Positions 6,605 to 13,936 of a stretch of DNA of 20,968 nt are shown here, one piece after another (position 1 is the first letter of the stretch; each line of letters opens with the position of its first letter). Both the position numbers and the translations under genes were made by a program. The stretch lies in assembly GCA_023429565.1 (NCBI GenBank), contig JAEZDJ010000011.1:1-20968 (forward strand), given 5' to 3'. The notes beneath the pieces are model-generated. The model was not told where the DNA came from. It did no database searches and worked only from the letters and a program-made list of their open reading frames with translations. The DNA is from Actinomycetes bacterium (GTDB lineage Bacteria; Actinomycetota; Coriobacteriia; Coriobacteriales; Eggerthellaceae).

Positions 6605-7564
6605 ATGGCCGAGGCTGCAGCCAACGTGCGGAAAGCGATTGACGGAAACCGCGTTGCGCGGGGAATCGCGTTCGCTGCCCTGGGTGGAATCTGCTGGGGA
6701 TTCTCGGGAACCTGTGCGCAGCTCATGACGGCCGGCTTTGGAATTCCCGTTGCTTGGATCGTTTGCGTGCGTCTGCTGCTCGGTGCCTTCCTGTTTCTCT
6801 CCATCTGTCTCCTTCGCGAGCCGCGAAGGCTTTTGGCCGTGATGCGCGATGCTCGCTCATTGCTCCGCATTGGCGCCTTCGCCCTCTTCGGGGTGATGCT
6901 CACTCAGATGAGCTACCTGTCATCCATATCTTATACCAATGCCGGGGTCGGCACGGTTCTTGAGCGCCTTGGGCTGATCGTCATCATGGCCTATGTTTGC
7001 GTGAGGTCGCTCCGCTTGCCAAGAAAACGAGAGCTTTGGGGGCTTGGGCTTGCCATCGTGGGCACCTTTCTCATAGCCACGAAAGGCACCATCGGAACCT
7101 TGTCTATCCCGGGAGAGGGACTCTTCTGGGGGATGGTTTCCGCCGTGGCCCTTGCCTGCTACACCCTTATACCGGGGAAAGCTCTCGACAAATGGGGCAG
7201 TTTTATCGTCATTGGCCTTGCCATGCTTCTGGGCGGTGTCGTGGCGACGGCTTTTGTTCGTCCTTGGACTATTCCGGTCGATATCACGCCCGAGTTGGTT
7301 GGGGTGCTGGCTGCCATGGTTCTCGTGGGCACGTTTGCTGCCTATCTGTTCTATCTGCAGGGTGTCAAGGAGGCCGGACCTGTCCGTGCTGGCCTTGTCG
7401 GCTGCGTCGAGCCAATGTCGGCAGCGGCTTTTTCTGCTCTTTGGCTCGGAACCCCCTTTGCCTTTCTCGACATCGTCGGCTTTGGCATGATCCTCGTCAT
7501 GGTGGTCTTGGTGACTCAGCATGGCGGAAGCGATGTCACACGTCCAACTTCCTGTCTCCCGTAA
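6605..7564 (+). CDS. EamA/DMT-family permease
   Basis: An integral membrane protein of 319 residues with about ten hydrophobic segments arranged as two EamA repeats (roughly residues 20-155 and 172-305), the layout of drug/metabolite transporters. Family stretches include ALGGICWGFSGT at the first helix, LTQMSYLSSISYTNAG before the fourth, and LVGCVEPMSAAAFSALWLG near the end of the second repeat. Substrate cannot be read from sequence; relatives export amino acids, metabolites or drugs. The start at 6605 follows a purine-rich AGGGGGAGGG and removes 36 implausible residues present in the longer frame from 6497. The short gap to the acetyltransferase gene downstream suggests a two-gene operon. 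Confidence 0.85.
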   Translation: MAEAAANVRKAIDGNRVARGIAFAALGGICWGFSGTCAQLMTAGFGIPVAWIVCVRLLLGAFLFLSICLLREPRRLLAVMRDARSLLRIGAFALFGVMLTQMSYLSSISYTNAGVGTVLERLGLIVIMAYVCVRSLRLPRKRELWGLGLAIVGTFLIATKGTIGTLSIPGEGLFWGMVSAVALACYTLIPGKALDKWGSFIVIGLAMLLGGVVATAFVRPWTIPVDITPELVGVLAAMVLVGTFAAYLFYLQGVKEAGPVRAGLVGCVEPMSAAAFSALWLGTPFAFLDIVGFGMILVMVVLVTQHGGSDVTRPTSCLP

Positions 7565-7625
7565 ACGGCTCGTGAGCACCGGAGTCCATCAAGAATCGAA
7601 CCTTTGAGAAGAAAGTGAAACGCCC

Positions 7626-8159
7626 GTGCAATTCCGCAGAACCCTCGAAACGGACATTGACCGTATCATGAACATCCTTGCAGAAGGCCGTGCTGCGCTC
7701 GGCGCGCTCGGCATCGATCAGTGGCAGGGAGGCTATCCTCACCGTGAAGCCATCGAACGAGACGTTTTTCAGGGCAATTCGTATGTGGTGCTTGACGAAG
7801 ACGGCACCGTGGCCGCAACAGCCATGGTCGGCTTTGGTGGAGAGCGCGACTACGACCGTATTGAGCATGGGCTTTGGCTGACGCCGAGCCTATCGAATGA
7901 CCCCTGCTATGCCGTTGTTCACCGGGTGGCCGTCAGCAGCTCGTTCAAGGGCCGTGGCGCGGCGTCGTTTCTCCTGTCCCAAGCTGAGGAGATGACGCGC
8001 CGGCATGGATGTGCCAGCGTGAGGGTTGACACGCATCAGGGAAACATGCCCATGCGCAATTTGCTCTCAAAAAGGGGTTTTTCAGAGTGCGGAACGATTT
8101 ACATCGCTCACGCGGAAACGGCGACACCCGACCGCATTGCGTACGAGAAGCTTGTATGA
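7626..8159 (+). CDS. GNAT-family N-acetyltransferase
   Basis: A 177-residue acetyltransferase of the GNAT fold, which moves acetyl from acetyl-CoA to an amine. The acetyl-CoA-binding core is clear: HRVAVSSSFKGRGAASFLL at about 99-117, in which FKGRGAA is the pyrophosphate-binding loop, then the helix EEMTRRHG and the strand SVRVDTHQGN, followed by NLLSKRGF, typical of the last part of the fold. Acceptor substrate is unknown. The start is GTG at 7626; upstream is only a weak purine tract (GAGAAGAAAG), and no better in-frame start is present. It sits 61 bases after the permease gene on the same strand and is probably cotranscribed; the product might modify the compound that the permease moves, which is speculation. 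Confidence 0.88.
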   Translation: MQFRRTLETDIDRIMNILAEGRAALGALGIDQWQGGYPHREAIERDVFQGNSYVVLDEDGTVAATAMVGFGGERDYDRIEHGLWLTPSLSNDPCYAVVHRVAVSSSFKGRGAASFLLSQAEEMTRRHGCASVRVDTHQGNMPMRNLLSKRGFSECGTIYIAHAETATPDRIAYEKLV

Positions 8160-8243
8160 CCTGTCGATTGCGGGCAGGCCAAAGAGGCTCCTGTCGAATT
8201 TTTGTCAGTTCTCCTCTAGCGCTCCTTTCCGTCTGCCGAGCGG

Positions 8244-8249
8244 TATAAT
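8244..8249 (+). promoter_or_regulatory. Perfect TATAAT -10 box just before the unknown membrane protein gene
   Basis: TATAAT at 8244-8249 ends 10 bases before ATG 8260. Transcription would begin around 8256-8258, leaving a 5' leader of only a few bases. No clear -35 box lies at the right distance (the nearest, TTGTCA at 8202, is too far), and no Shine-Dalgarno precedes ATG 8260. Confidence 0.45.
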
Positions 8250-8259
8250 GCAACTCATT

Positions 8260-9120
8260 ATGTCATCTCGCTCTCGGGAAAAAATAGCTCTAGTCGTGTT
8301 CATGGCCCTGATCGTGCTGAGCCTGTGCGGTCTCGGCTGGTACCTCGTCGCAGGCCATTCGTGGAATGTTGCGGCTTCGAACATCGATGACACCTTCGGG
8401 AGTATGGAAGGCTATACGGCCATCGTCTACCCCGGGACGAGAGTGGAGAAGCAGGAAACGGACGAGGAGGCAGGCCTTTCCCAAGAGGCTGGCGAGGCTT
8501 CGACCTCTGAATCAGGTGCTCTTGGCGAAGGGGTGCCTTCTGATTCGAAGGAAGCCGCGTCTCTTCCTGATGCAAGCGGTGAGACCCCTTCTGCCGATGG
8601 GAGCGACGAATCCGGCGCTTCATCGGCGGTTGGCGATGAAGGGGCTGGTGCCACAGGCTCTTCTGCCTCGTCTGCCTCTCGCGCTGCGTCGTCGGCGGTC
8701 GAGCCGCTTGACGTGAGCGATGTCGAGAAGAGCTACGAGGATAAGAGCGCAACCGTGTTTGCGCTCGACACCGCCGATATCAACCGATATCAGGAGGGGA
8801 CCATCCTCAGAAAGGGCAGCCATCGCTTCGGAGTGTTCAGCGTGGATGAGCCCACTTCCTCCATCATCCTGGAAAAGAAGATTGCTTATTTTGAACGCTA
8901 TAAAGTCGACTTTATCGTTGTTTTGACCTCAGATAAAAAATATGTTGAGAATATGGCTGGAATCGATATCGTCATTTGCACGCAGGACGAGGAACTGTTC
9001 GTCATGGGCGAGACGATTGGAAGCACGTTCTATGTCGACGCTCCCGAAGTCGGCAAAGTGGGAGCCATACTCATCTCTCCGAGCAACGTCGTATCTGCAA
9101 AGGTCATTCAAGAGCTCTGA
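8260..9120 (+). CDS. Unknown membrane-anchored protein with a degenerate metallophosphoesterase-like domain
   Basis: I do not recognise this gene by name. The 286-residue product has a short basic N-terminus, one transmembrane helix (about 9-31), a strand-like GYTAIVYPGTR at 51-61, an acidic Ser/Ala/Glu/Gly-rich linker (about 65-148), then a folded C-terminal domain (about 155-286). The blocks ATVFALDTAD (164-173), HRFGVFSVDEP (188-198), YFERYKVDFIVVLTSD (210-225), NMAGIDIVICTQDE (231-244) and YVDAPEVGKVGAI (258-270) follow the order of the 5'-nucleotidase-type metallophosphoesterase fold, but the metal-binding Asn-His and GGHSH motifs are absent, so catalysis is unlikely. This reading is inference. 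The domain would lie outside the membrane by the positive-inside rule. ATG 8260 is chosen because ATG 8248 falls within the TATAAT box. Confidence 0.75.
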   Translation: MSSRSREKIALVVFMALIVLSLCGLGWYLVAGHSWNVAASNIDDTFGSMEGYTAIVYPGTRVEKQETDEEAGLSQEAGEASTSESGALGEGVPSDSKEAASLPDASGETPSADGSDESGASSAVGDEGAGATGSSASSASRAASSAVEPLDVSDVEKSYEDKSATVFALDTADINRYQEGTILRKGSHRFGVFSVDEPTSSIILEKKIAYFERYKVDFIVVLTSDKKYVENMAGIDIVICTQDEELFVMGETIGSTFYVDAPEVGKVGAILISPSNVVSAKVIQEL

Positions 9121-9259
9121 TGAGGCACAGCCTGTCTGCCTGTCGCTTGACGTGGTTCTGCAGTGACGTGCTGGATTCTCCTGCCCTTCAGGACTCATTG
9201 AATCCGATTGACCGTGCTTTGCGGATGGGGATCGGGCTGATCCGAGGGCAGGACATGCT

Positions 9260-9310
9260 GGACGCACGCGAGTGACGCTCCTTGACGGAGGCGCCTGCTC
9301 CCGTGCGTCC
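9260..9310. terminator. Inverted repeat between convergent genes, possible two-way terminator
   Basis: GGACGCACG (9260-9268) and CGTGCGTCC (9302-9310) are perfect 9-base inverted arms. Inside them CTCC/GGAG (9278-9281 and 9287-9290) can form a smaller stem. The structure lies between the stop of the unknown protein gene (9120) and the stop of gdhA (9323), where a bidirectional terminator is expected. Neither side has a T-run. Confidence 0.4.
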
Positions 9311-9322
9311 GGAGCCGTTGCT

Positions 9323-10654
9323 TTATACGATCCCTTGCGCCATCATGGCGTCGGCGAGCTTTCTGAAGCCTGCGACGTTTGCTCCAATGACGTAGTTGCC
9401 GCTTTGTCCGCAGGCTTGAGCTGCATCGTCGGTTGCATGATAGATGCACTTCATGATGTGATGCAGTTTTGCATCCACTTCTTCGAACGACCAGGAGAGA
9501 CGCTCGGAGTTTTGTGACATTTCCAAGCCCGAGGTGGCGACGCCGCCGGCATTTGCGGCTTTGCCGGGGCAGAAAACGACGCCGCTGTCGATGAGGAAAT
9601 CAGTGGCATCGATGGTGGTGGGCATGTTCGCACCTTCGGCAACGATTTTCACACCATTTTTGACCAGCTGTTTCGCGTCGTCGAGCAAAAGCTCGTTTTG
9701 AGTCGCGCAGGGCAGCGCAATATCGACGGGCACGCTCCAGACGCCGCGGCCGTCGTGATATTCGACATCCTTGCGCCTTGCCGCATACTCGCTAATGCGC
9801 CCGCGTTCCACTTCCTTGACCTGCTTGACCAGTTCGACGTCGATTCCATTGGGATCGTGAATCCAGCCGGTTGAGTCGGAGAGGGTGACCACCTTCGCTC
9901 CAAGCTGCTGCGCTTTCTCCGTTGCGTAGATGGCGACATTGCCAGACCCGGAGACGGAAACGCTCTTTCCTTCAAGCGAGTCCCCGTGACATTCCAGATG
10001 CTCCTGCACGAAGTAGACAAGTCCGTAGCCGGTTGCTTCGGTTCGGGCGAGCGAGCCGCCATAGCTCAGGCCCTTGCCGGTGAGCACGCCCTCCCATGCG
10101 TTTCTGATGCGCTTATATTGGCCGAACAGGTAGCCGATCTCACGTGCTCCGGTTCCGATATCGCCCGCTGGCACGTCGGTGTCGGCGCCGACGTGACGCT
10201 GCAACTCAGTCATGAAGCTTTGGCAGAATCGCATGACCTCATCGTCGGATTTGCCCTTGGGGTCGAAGTCGCACCCGCCCTTTCCGCCTCCCATGGGCAA
10301 CGTGGTGAGGCTGTTCTTGAACACCTGCTCAAAACCCAAGAACTTAATGATTCCCAGATTCACTGAGGGATGCAGCCTGAGTCCGCCCTTGTAAGGACCG
10401 ATGCAGCTGTTGAACTGCACGCGGAAACCGCGATTGACTTGGACTTTGCCCTCATCGTCAACCCAGGGGACGCGAAACATGATCACACGTTCGGGCTCGA
10501 CGATGCGCTCCAGCAGGCCTGCCTTCTCATAGGCAGGATTGGCATTGATGACGGGCTCGAGGGATGTCAGGACTTCCGTGACGGCCTGAATGAATTCAGG
10601 TTGCTCGGGATTCTTCTCTCTGACCTGCTCAATGACTTGATCGACGTAACTCAT
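9323..10654 (-). CDS. gdhA: NADP-type glutamate dehydrogenase, hexameric
   Basis: Interconverts 2-oxoglutarate plus ammonium and glutamate, probably in the assimilating direction. The 443-residue protein carries the class I hexameric GDH residues at the same numbering as the Clostridium symbiosum enzyme: Lys89 (GPYKGG), Lys113, catalytic Lys125 (MGGGKGG) and Asp165 (VPAGDIGTG). The Rossmann motif is GSGNVA at about 236-241. The SDSTG that follows the second strand (Asp260) resembles NADP-dependent enzymes rather than the Gly found there in the NAD-dependent clostridial one; cofactor choice is an inference. ATG at 10654 is preceded by GGAGGT (complement of 10663-10668) at 8-base spacing, better than the frame's earlier start at 10690. 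It is divergent from uvrC and convergent with the unknown membrane protein gene. Confidence 0.95.
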   Translation of the reverse strand: MSYVDQVIEQVREKNPEQPEFIQAVTEVLTSLEPVINANPAYEKAGLLERIVEPERVIMFRVPWVDDEGKVQVNRGFRVQFNSCIGPYKGGLRLHPSVNLGIIKFLGFEQVFKNSLTTLPMGGGKGGCDFDPKGKSDDEVMRFCQSFMTELQRHVGADTDVPAGDIGTGAREIGYLFGQYKRIRNAWEGVLTGKGLSYGGSLARTEATGYGLVYFVQEHLECHGDSLEGKSVSVSGSGNVAIYATEKAQQLGAKVVTLSDSTGWIHDPNGIDVELVKQVKEVERGRISEYAARRKDVEYHDGRGVWSVPVDIALPCATQNELLLDDAKQLVKNGVKIVAEGANMPTTIDATDFLIDSGVVFCPGKAANAGGVATSGLEMSQNSERLSWSFEEVDAKLHHIMKCIYHATDDAAQACGQSGNYVIGANVAGFRKLADAMMAQGIV

Positions 10655-10698
10655 TTCAGCGGACCTCCATTCATGCGGGTACACATACACAGCGCACC

Positions 10699-10725
10699 AT
10701 TATAGGGATCGAAACAAAATGGCAA
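10699..10725 (-). promoter_or_regulatory. Candidate gdhA promoter
   Basis: Read on the minus strand, TTGCCA (complement of 10720-10725) and a perfect TATAAT (complement of 10699-10704) are 15 bases apart, shorter than the ideal 17. Transcription would start near 10692, giving a leader of about 38 bases that contains the gdhA Shine-Dalgarno. Confidence 0.5.
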
Positions 10726-10751
10726 CATATATTTAAACAATTCGAAACAAA
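10709..10751. repeat. Direct repeat TCGAAACAAA in the gdhA upstream region
   Basis: TCGAAACAAA occurs at 10709-10718 and again at 10742-10751, 33 bases apart (about three helical turns). The first copy lies inside the gdhA promoter spacer and the second about 50-60 bases upstream of its likely start point. A related GTTTGAAAC is at about 10763-10771. Such spacing suits a regulator binding on one face of the helix. Confidence 0.4.
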
Positions 10752-10829
10752 GTGAGAGCTGTGTTTGAAACGGATTTTGCATAACGCGTGAAGCGGGGTG
10801 GCCTACAAGGGAACGGGTGTCCGGTTTGC

Positions 10830-10835
10830 TATACT
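10830..10835 (+). promoter_or_regulatory. -10 box TATACT placing uvrC on a leaderless transcript
   Basis: TATACT (five of six to TATAAT) ends six bases before ATG 10842, so transcription would begin at the start codon. No -35 match is seen at the normal distance and there is no Shine-Dalgarno between the box and the ATG, both common in leaderless actinobacterial genes. Confidence 0.55.
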
Positions 10836-10841
10836 GTGAGC

Positions 10842-12947
10842 ATGGATAAACGATTCGACAGCATTTCTGCCAAGGAAAGCGGGTGGGAAGGCGATGACTG
10901 CATGTGCGGCTCGCCTGATGCGGGGGGCGTCGATCGTCTGGCGGGTCCTGCCGATTCCTGTGCCGAATCAGATCAGCTGGCCAAGCTCTCGCGTATAAAG
11001 CGCGAGTTGAACAGCGTGCCGGCCCTTCCGGGCGTCTATCTTTGGAAAGACAAAACAGGCCAGGTAATATACGTTGGCAAGGCGAAGCAGCTGCGCGCCC
11101 GCATGCGGCAATACGTGAACTTTCAGGATGAGCGTGCCAAGATACCGCTGCTTGTCGATCAGATAGACTCGTTTGACTACATCGTGGTGGAAAACGAGCA
11201 TGAGTCGCTTGTTCTGGAAAAAAACCTCATCAATCAGCACAGCCCCTTCTTCAACGCCGACTTCAAAGACGATAAGTCCTATCCATTTATCGCCATCACA
11301 AGGGGCGATGTGTTTCCAGCCATCAAGTACACGCGCGAGCGCCACCGACCTGAAACGAAATACTTTGGGCCCTACACCGACAGTCGAGCTGCTCGTTCGA
11401 TGGTCGACATAGCCCGTCGCATCGTTCCCATCTGCGCCTCTTCGTGTGCTGAATGGCGCCATCTCAAACGGCGTTTGGAAAAGGGAGGGAGCGTCACGGC
11501 CGAATCGGGAAGCCGTCCGTGCTTCGATGCCCATGTCGGCTTGGGGCCGGGGGCGTGTTGCGGTTCTATCTCGCCCGAAGAATACGCGGGACATGTAAAG
11601 CGCATCGAGCGTTTTCTGGCTGGACGTCATCGCGAATTCGTCGAGGAACTTGTGTCTGAAATGCATGAGGCTGCCGACGACCTCGATTTTGAGAGGGCGG
11701 CGCGCATCAAGGCGCGCATTGACACGGTGAACTCGCTTGCCGACAAACAGCATGCCGTGTCTGCCCATAATCTGAATGCCGATATCGTGGGGCTTTCCCG
11801 TGAGGAGACGATTGCCGGTGTCCATGTGTTCATGGTTCGTGAGGGCCGCATCGTCAATTCCAACGAATTTGTCCTGAACCGGGGCAAAGACATTCCCGAC
11901 GACGATTTGCTGCATATGTTCCTTTTGCGATACTACGACACCACCACCTCCATTCCCCATGAGGTGGTGGTTCGGGACATGCCCGAAGATGCGCAGGCGA
12001 TGGAGGGCTGGCTCACGGAAAAGCTTGCCAGCCCCTATGGGGCGAAAGTGCGTTTCGTCGCTCCCTTGAAGGGGGAGAAGGCGGAGCTTGTCGCCATGGC
12101 CGAGACGAACGCGAAGCATACGCTCATGCGCTACAAGGTTCGCACGAACTACGAAGACAAACGGATCAACGATGCTCTCCTGCAGCTTGAAAGCGCCCTG
12201 GCTCTTGAAAAGCCTCCCTTGCGCATTGAGTGCTTTGACATTTCGACCATTCACGGGAGCTATACCGTCGCTTCCATGGTTGTGTTCACCAATGGGAAGC
12301 CTGATAAAAACCAGTACCGGAGATTCAAGATAAAGACACCACTTGACGAGGCAAATGACTTTCTCAGCATGCAGGAGGTCATGAGTCGACGCTACGCGCC
12401 TGCGCGTATGGCCGATGAGCGTTTTGGCAGCAAGCCCGACCTCATCATCCTTGATGGTGGAAAGCCCCAGCTCTCTGCTGCGCTCGCGATGTTCGACGAG
12501 ATGGGCATTGACGACATTTCGCTCTGCGGCCTTGCCAAGCGCGACGAAGAGCTGTTCGTCCCTTGGCAAGACACGGGGCCGGTTGTCCTTCCCAGCGGTT
12601 CTTCTTCTCTCTACCTGGTCAAACAGGTTCGCGACGAGGCCCATCGCTTTGCCATAACCTTTCATCGAGAGCTGCGCGGCAAGGGCATGACGTCTTCCAT
12701 CCTCGACGACGTGACAGGATTGGGACCCGTTCGCAAGAAGGCATTGCTGAAGGCATTCAAATCCTTCCGCAATTTGAGGGCCGCTCGCCTTGAGGACATA
12801 AAAGGGGCACGTGTGGTTCCTGACGAAGTGGCTGAGGAACTGTATCGTGTTCTCCAGCAGTATAATGTTGGCCGTGACGATGTTCGTGGCGGGGATACCC
12901 TGCAAGAAAACCGAGATGTGGCAACGAAGGAAGGAAACGCGACATGA
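10842..12947 (+). CDS. uvrC: UvrABC excision nuclease subunit C
   Basis: The nuclease that cuts on both sides of a lesion in nucleotide excision repair. The 701-residue protein has about 45 extra acidic, Cys-containing residues before the GIY-YIG nuclease domain (GVYLW at 64-68, YVGKAKQLRARM at 77-88, ESLVLEKNLI later), which makes the 3' cut. A UVR motif for UvrB binding lies at about 255-292 (DLDFERAARIKARID). The RNase H-like 5' nuclease follows, with CFDISTIHGS and ILDGGKPQLSAA supplying acidic residues, then helix-hairpin-helix DNA-binding motifs (VTGLGPVRKKALLKAF). In the Cys region Cys198/Cys202, Cys227, Cys239 and Cys240 are present, but the usual third Cys is Gly235. The stop overlaps the rapZ start by 4 bases. 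The longer frame from 10788 is rejected because a -10 box lies inside it. Confidence 0.95.
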   Translation: MDKRFDSISAKESGWEGDDCMCGSPDAGGVDRLAGPADSCAESDQLAKLSRIKRELNSVPALPGVYLWKDKTGQVIYVGKAKQLRARMRQYVNFQDERAKIPLLVDQIDSFDYIVVENEHESLVLEKNLINQHSPFFNADFKDDKSYPFIAITRGDVFPAIKYTRERHRPETKYFGPYTDSRAARSMVDIARRIVPICASSCAEWRHLKRRLEKGGSVTAESGSRPCFDAHVGLGPGACCGSISPEEYAGHVKRIERFLAGRHREFVEELVSEMHEAADDLDFERAARIKARIDTVNSLADKQHAVSAHNLNADIVGLSREETIAGVHVFMVREGRIVNSNEFVLNRGKDIPDDDLLHMFLLRYYDTTTSIPHEVVVRDMPEDAQAMEGWLTEKLASPYGAKVRFVAPLKGEKAELVAMAETNAKHTLMRYKVRTNYEDKRINDALLQLESALALEKPPLRIECFDISTIHGSYTVASMVVFTNGKPDKNQYRRFKIKTPLDEANDFLSMQEVMSRRYAPARMADERFGSKPDLIILDGGKPQLSAALAMFDEMGIDDISLCGLAKRDEELFVPWQDTGPVVLPSGSSSLYLVKQVRDEAHRFAITFHRELRGKGMTSSILDDVTGLGPVRKKALLKAFKSFRNLRAARLEDIKGARVVPDEVAEELYRVLQQYNVGRDDVRGGDTLQENRDVATKEGNAT

Positions 12948-13927
12948 GCGAGAAGACATCAGACCGTATGCTGACGCAGGACGCTGATTTGTCGCGCATG
13001 CCTGAGCTGGTCATAGTGAGCGGCATGAGCGGAGCCGGCCGAACCGAAGCCATGCACGTGTTTGAAGATCTGGGGTATTTCTGCGTTGACAATCTTCCGT
13101 CAAGTCTCATCGGGAATCTCCTTGAACTCACTGGCATGCCAGGTCAGCCTGACGAAAGGCGTCGTCTTGCCGTGGTATGCGATGCGCGCAATGGCGATTT
13201 CTTTTCCTGCCTCACGAGCGAATTGAAGAAACTCGAAAAGCTCGGCATCGATTATCGCGTGCTGTTTCTGGATGCCGCGGACGAGAAGCTCATCGCGCGA
13301 TACAAGTCCAGCCGCCGCCGCCACCCGCTCTGCTCAGATGGCTCATCCATCGCTCAAGGCATCGAGCGTGAACGCGACTTGCTGTTCGGCCTCCGCGAAA
13401 GCGCTCATCACGTCATCGACACGACGTCCATGCTGCCCCCTCAGCTACGTGCATCCATTCGCGCCTTGTTTGCGCCTGAGGCAGGTCGGGCGGGCCTTTC
13501 AGTCACCGTGTATTCCTTCGGCTTCAAGCACGGTGCGCCGATTGATGCCGATCTGGTCATGGACGTGCGTTTTTTGCCGAATCCCTACTACGAGCCCCAG
13601 CTTCGAGAACTCACGGGCCTTGACAAGCCAGTGCGGGATTTCGTCCTGTACCGTCCCGAGACCGAGGAGTTCGAACGGCGTTGGCGCGCCCTGCTCGACT
13701 GCGTCATGCCCGGTTACGTGGCGGAGGGCAAACAGCAGCTTGCCATTGCGGTCGGATGCACGGGCGGTCAGCATCGCAGTGTCGCCTTGGCCGAGTCGAC
13801 TGGCGACTACCTGAAGTCTCAAGGGTATCGGGTGAGCATCGCCCATCGTGATCTGGCGCTCGCCGAGACGGGTTCCAAGGGGCCATCTGCCGCTGGTCAA
13901 AACATCCAGTCCGCGCTCGGCCTTTAA
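12944..13927 (+). CDS. rapZ: RNase adapter / nucleotide-binding protein RapZ
   Basis: A P-loop protein. In E. coli RapZ presents a small RNA to RNase E and so controls glucosamine-6-phosphate synthesis; in actinobacteria its role is less clear, but the gene travels with yvcK and whiA. The 327-residue protein has its P-loop GMSGAGRT at 27-34, with Arg where most P-loops have Lys, as is usual for actinobacterial members. LEDLG-like FEDLGYFCVDNLP follows. The C-terminal domain shows FGFKHGAPIDADLVMDVRFLPNP and GCTGGQHRS (from 271), the phosphosugar-binding part of the family. ATG 12944 overlaps the uvrC stop, with GGAAGG upstream, indicating coupled translation. The stop is 9 bases before the yvcK start. 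Confidence 0.94.
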   Translation: MSEKTSDRMLTQDADLSRMPELVIVSGMSGAGRTEAMHVFEDLGYFCVDNLPSSLIGNLLELTGMPGQPDERRRLAVVCDARNGDFFSCLTSELKKLEKLGIDYRVLFLDAADEKLIARYKSSRRRHPLCSDGSSIAQGIERERDLLFGLRESAHHVIDTTSMLPPQLRASIRALFAPEAGRAGLSVTVYSFGFKHGAPIDADLVMDVRFLPNPYYEPQLRELTGLDKPVRDFVLYRPETEEFERRWRALLDCVMPGYVAEGKQQLAIAVGCTGGQHRSVALAESTGDYLKSQGYRVSIAHRDLALAETGSKGPSAAGQNIQSALGL

Positions 13928-13936
13928 GGAGTGCTC

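Noticed and set aside
8505..8700. Ser/Ala/Glu-rich coding stretch as a DNA repeat array
   Set aside because: The bases do not repeat in register; it is simply a low-complexity protein linker.
10968..12959. A 663-codon open frame on the minus strand opposite uvrC, and similar long frames opposite uvrA (3794-4849, 5171-6310) and pgk (17030-18538)
   Set aside because: They lie fully antisense to genes with complete family motifs, encode no recognisable domain, and are the usual result of GC-biased third codon positions.
13022..13048. RapZ P-loop with Arg in place of Lys, considered as a loss-of-function change
   Set aside because: GAGR is the usual form in actinobacterial RapZ proteins, so it points to lineage rather than decay.
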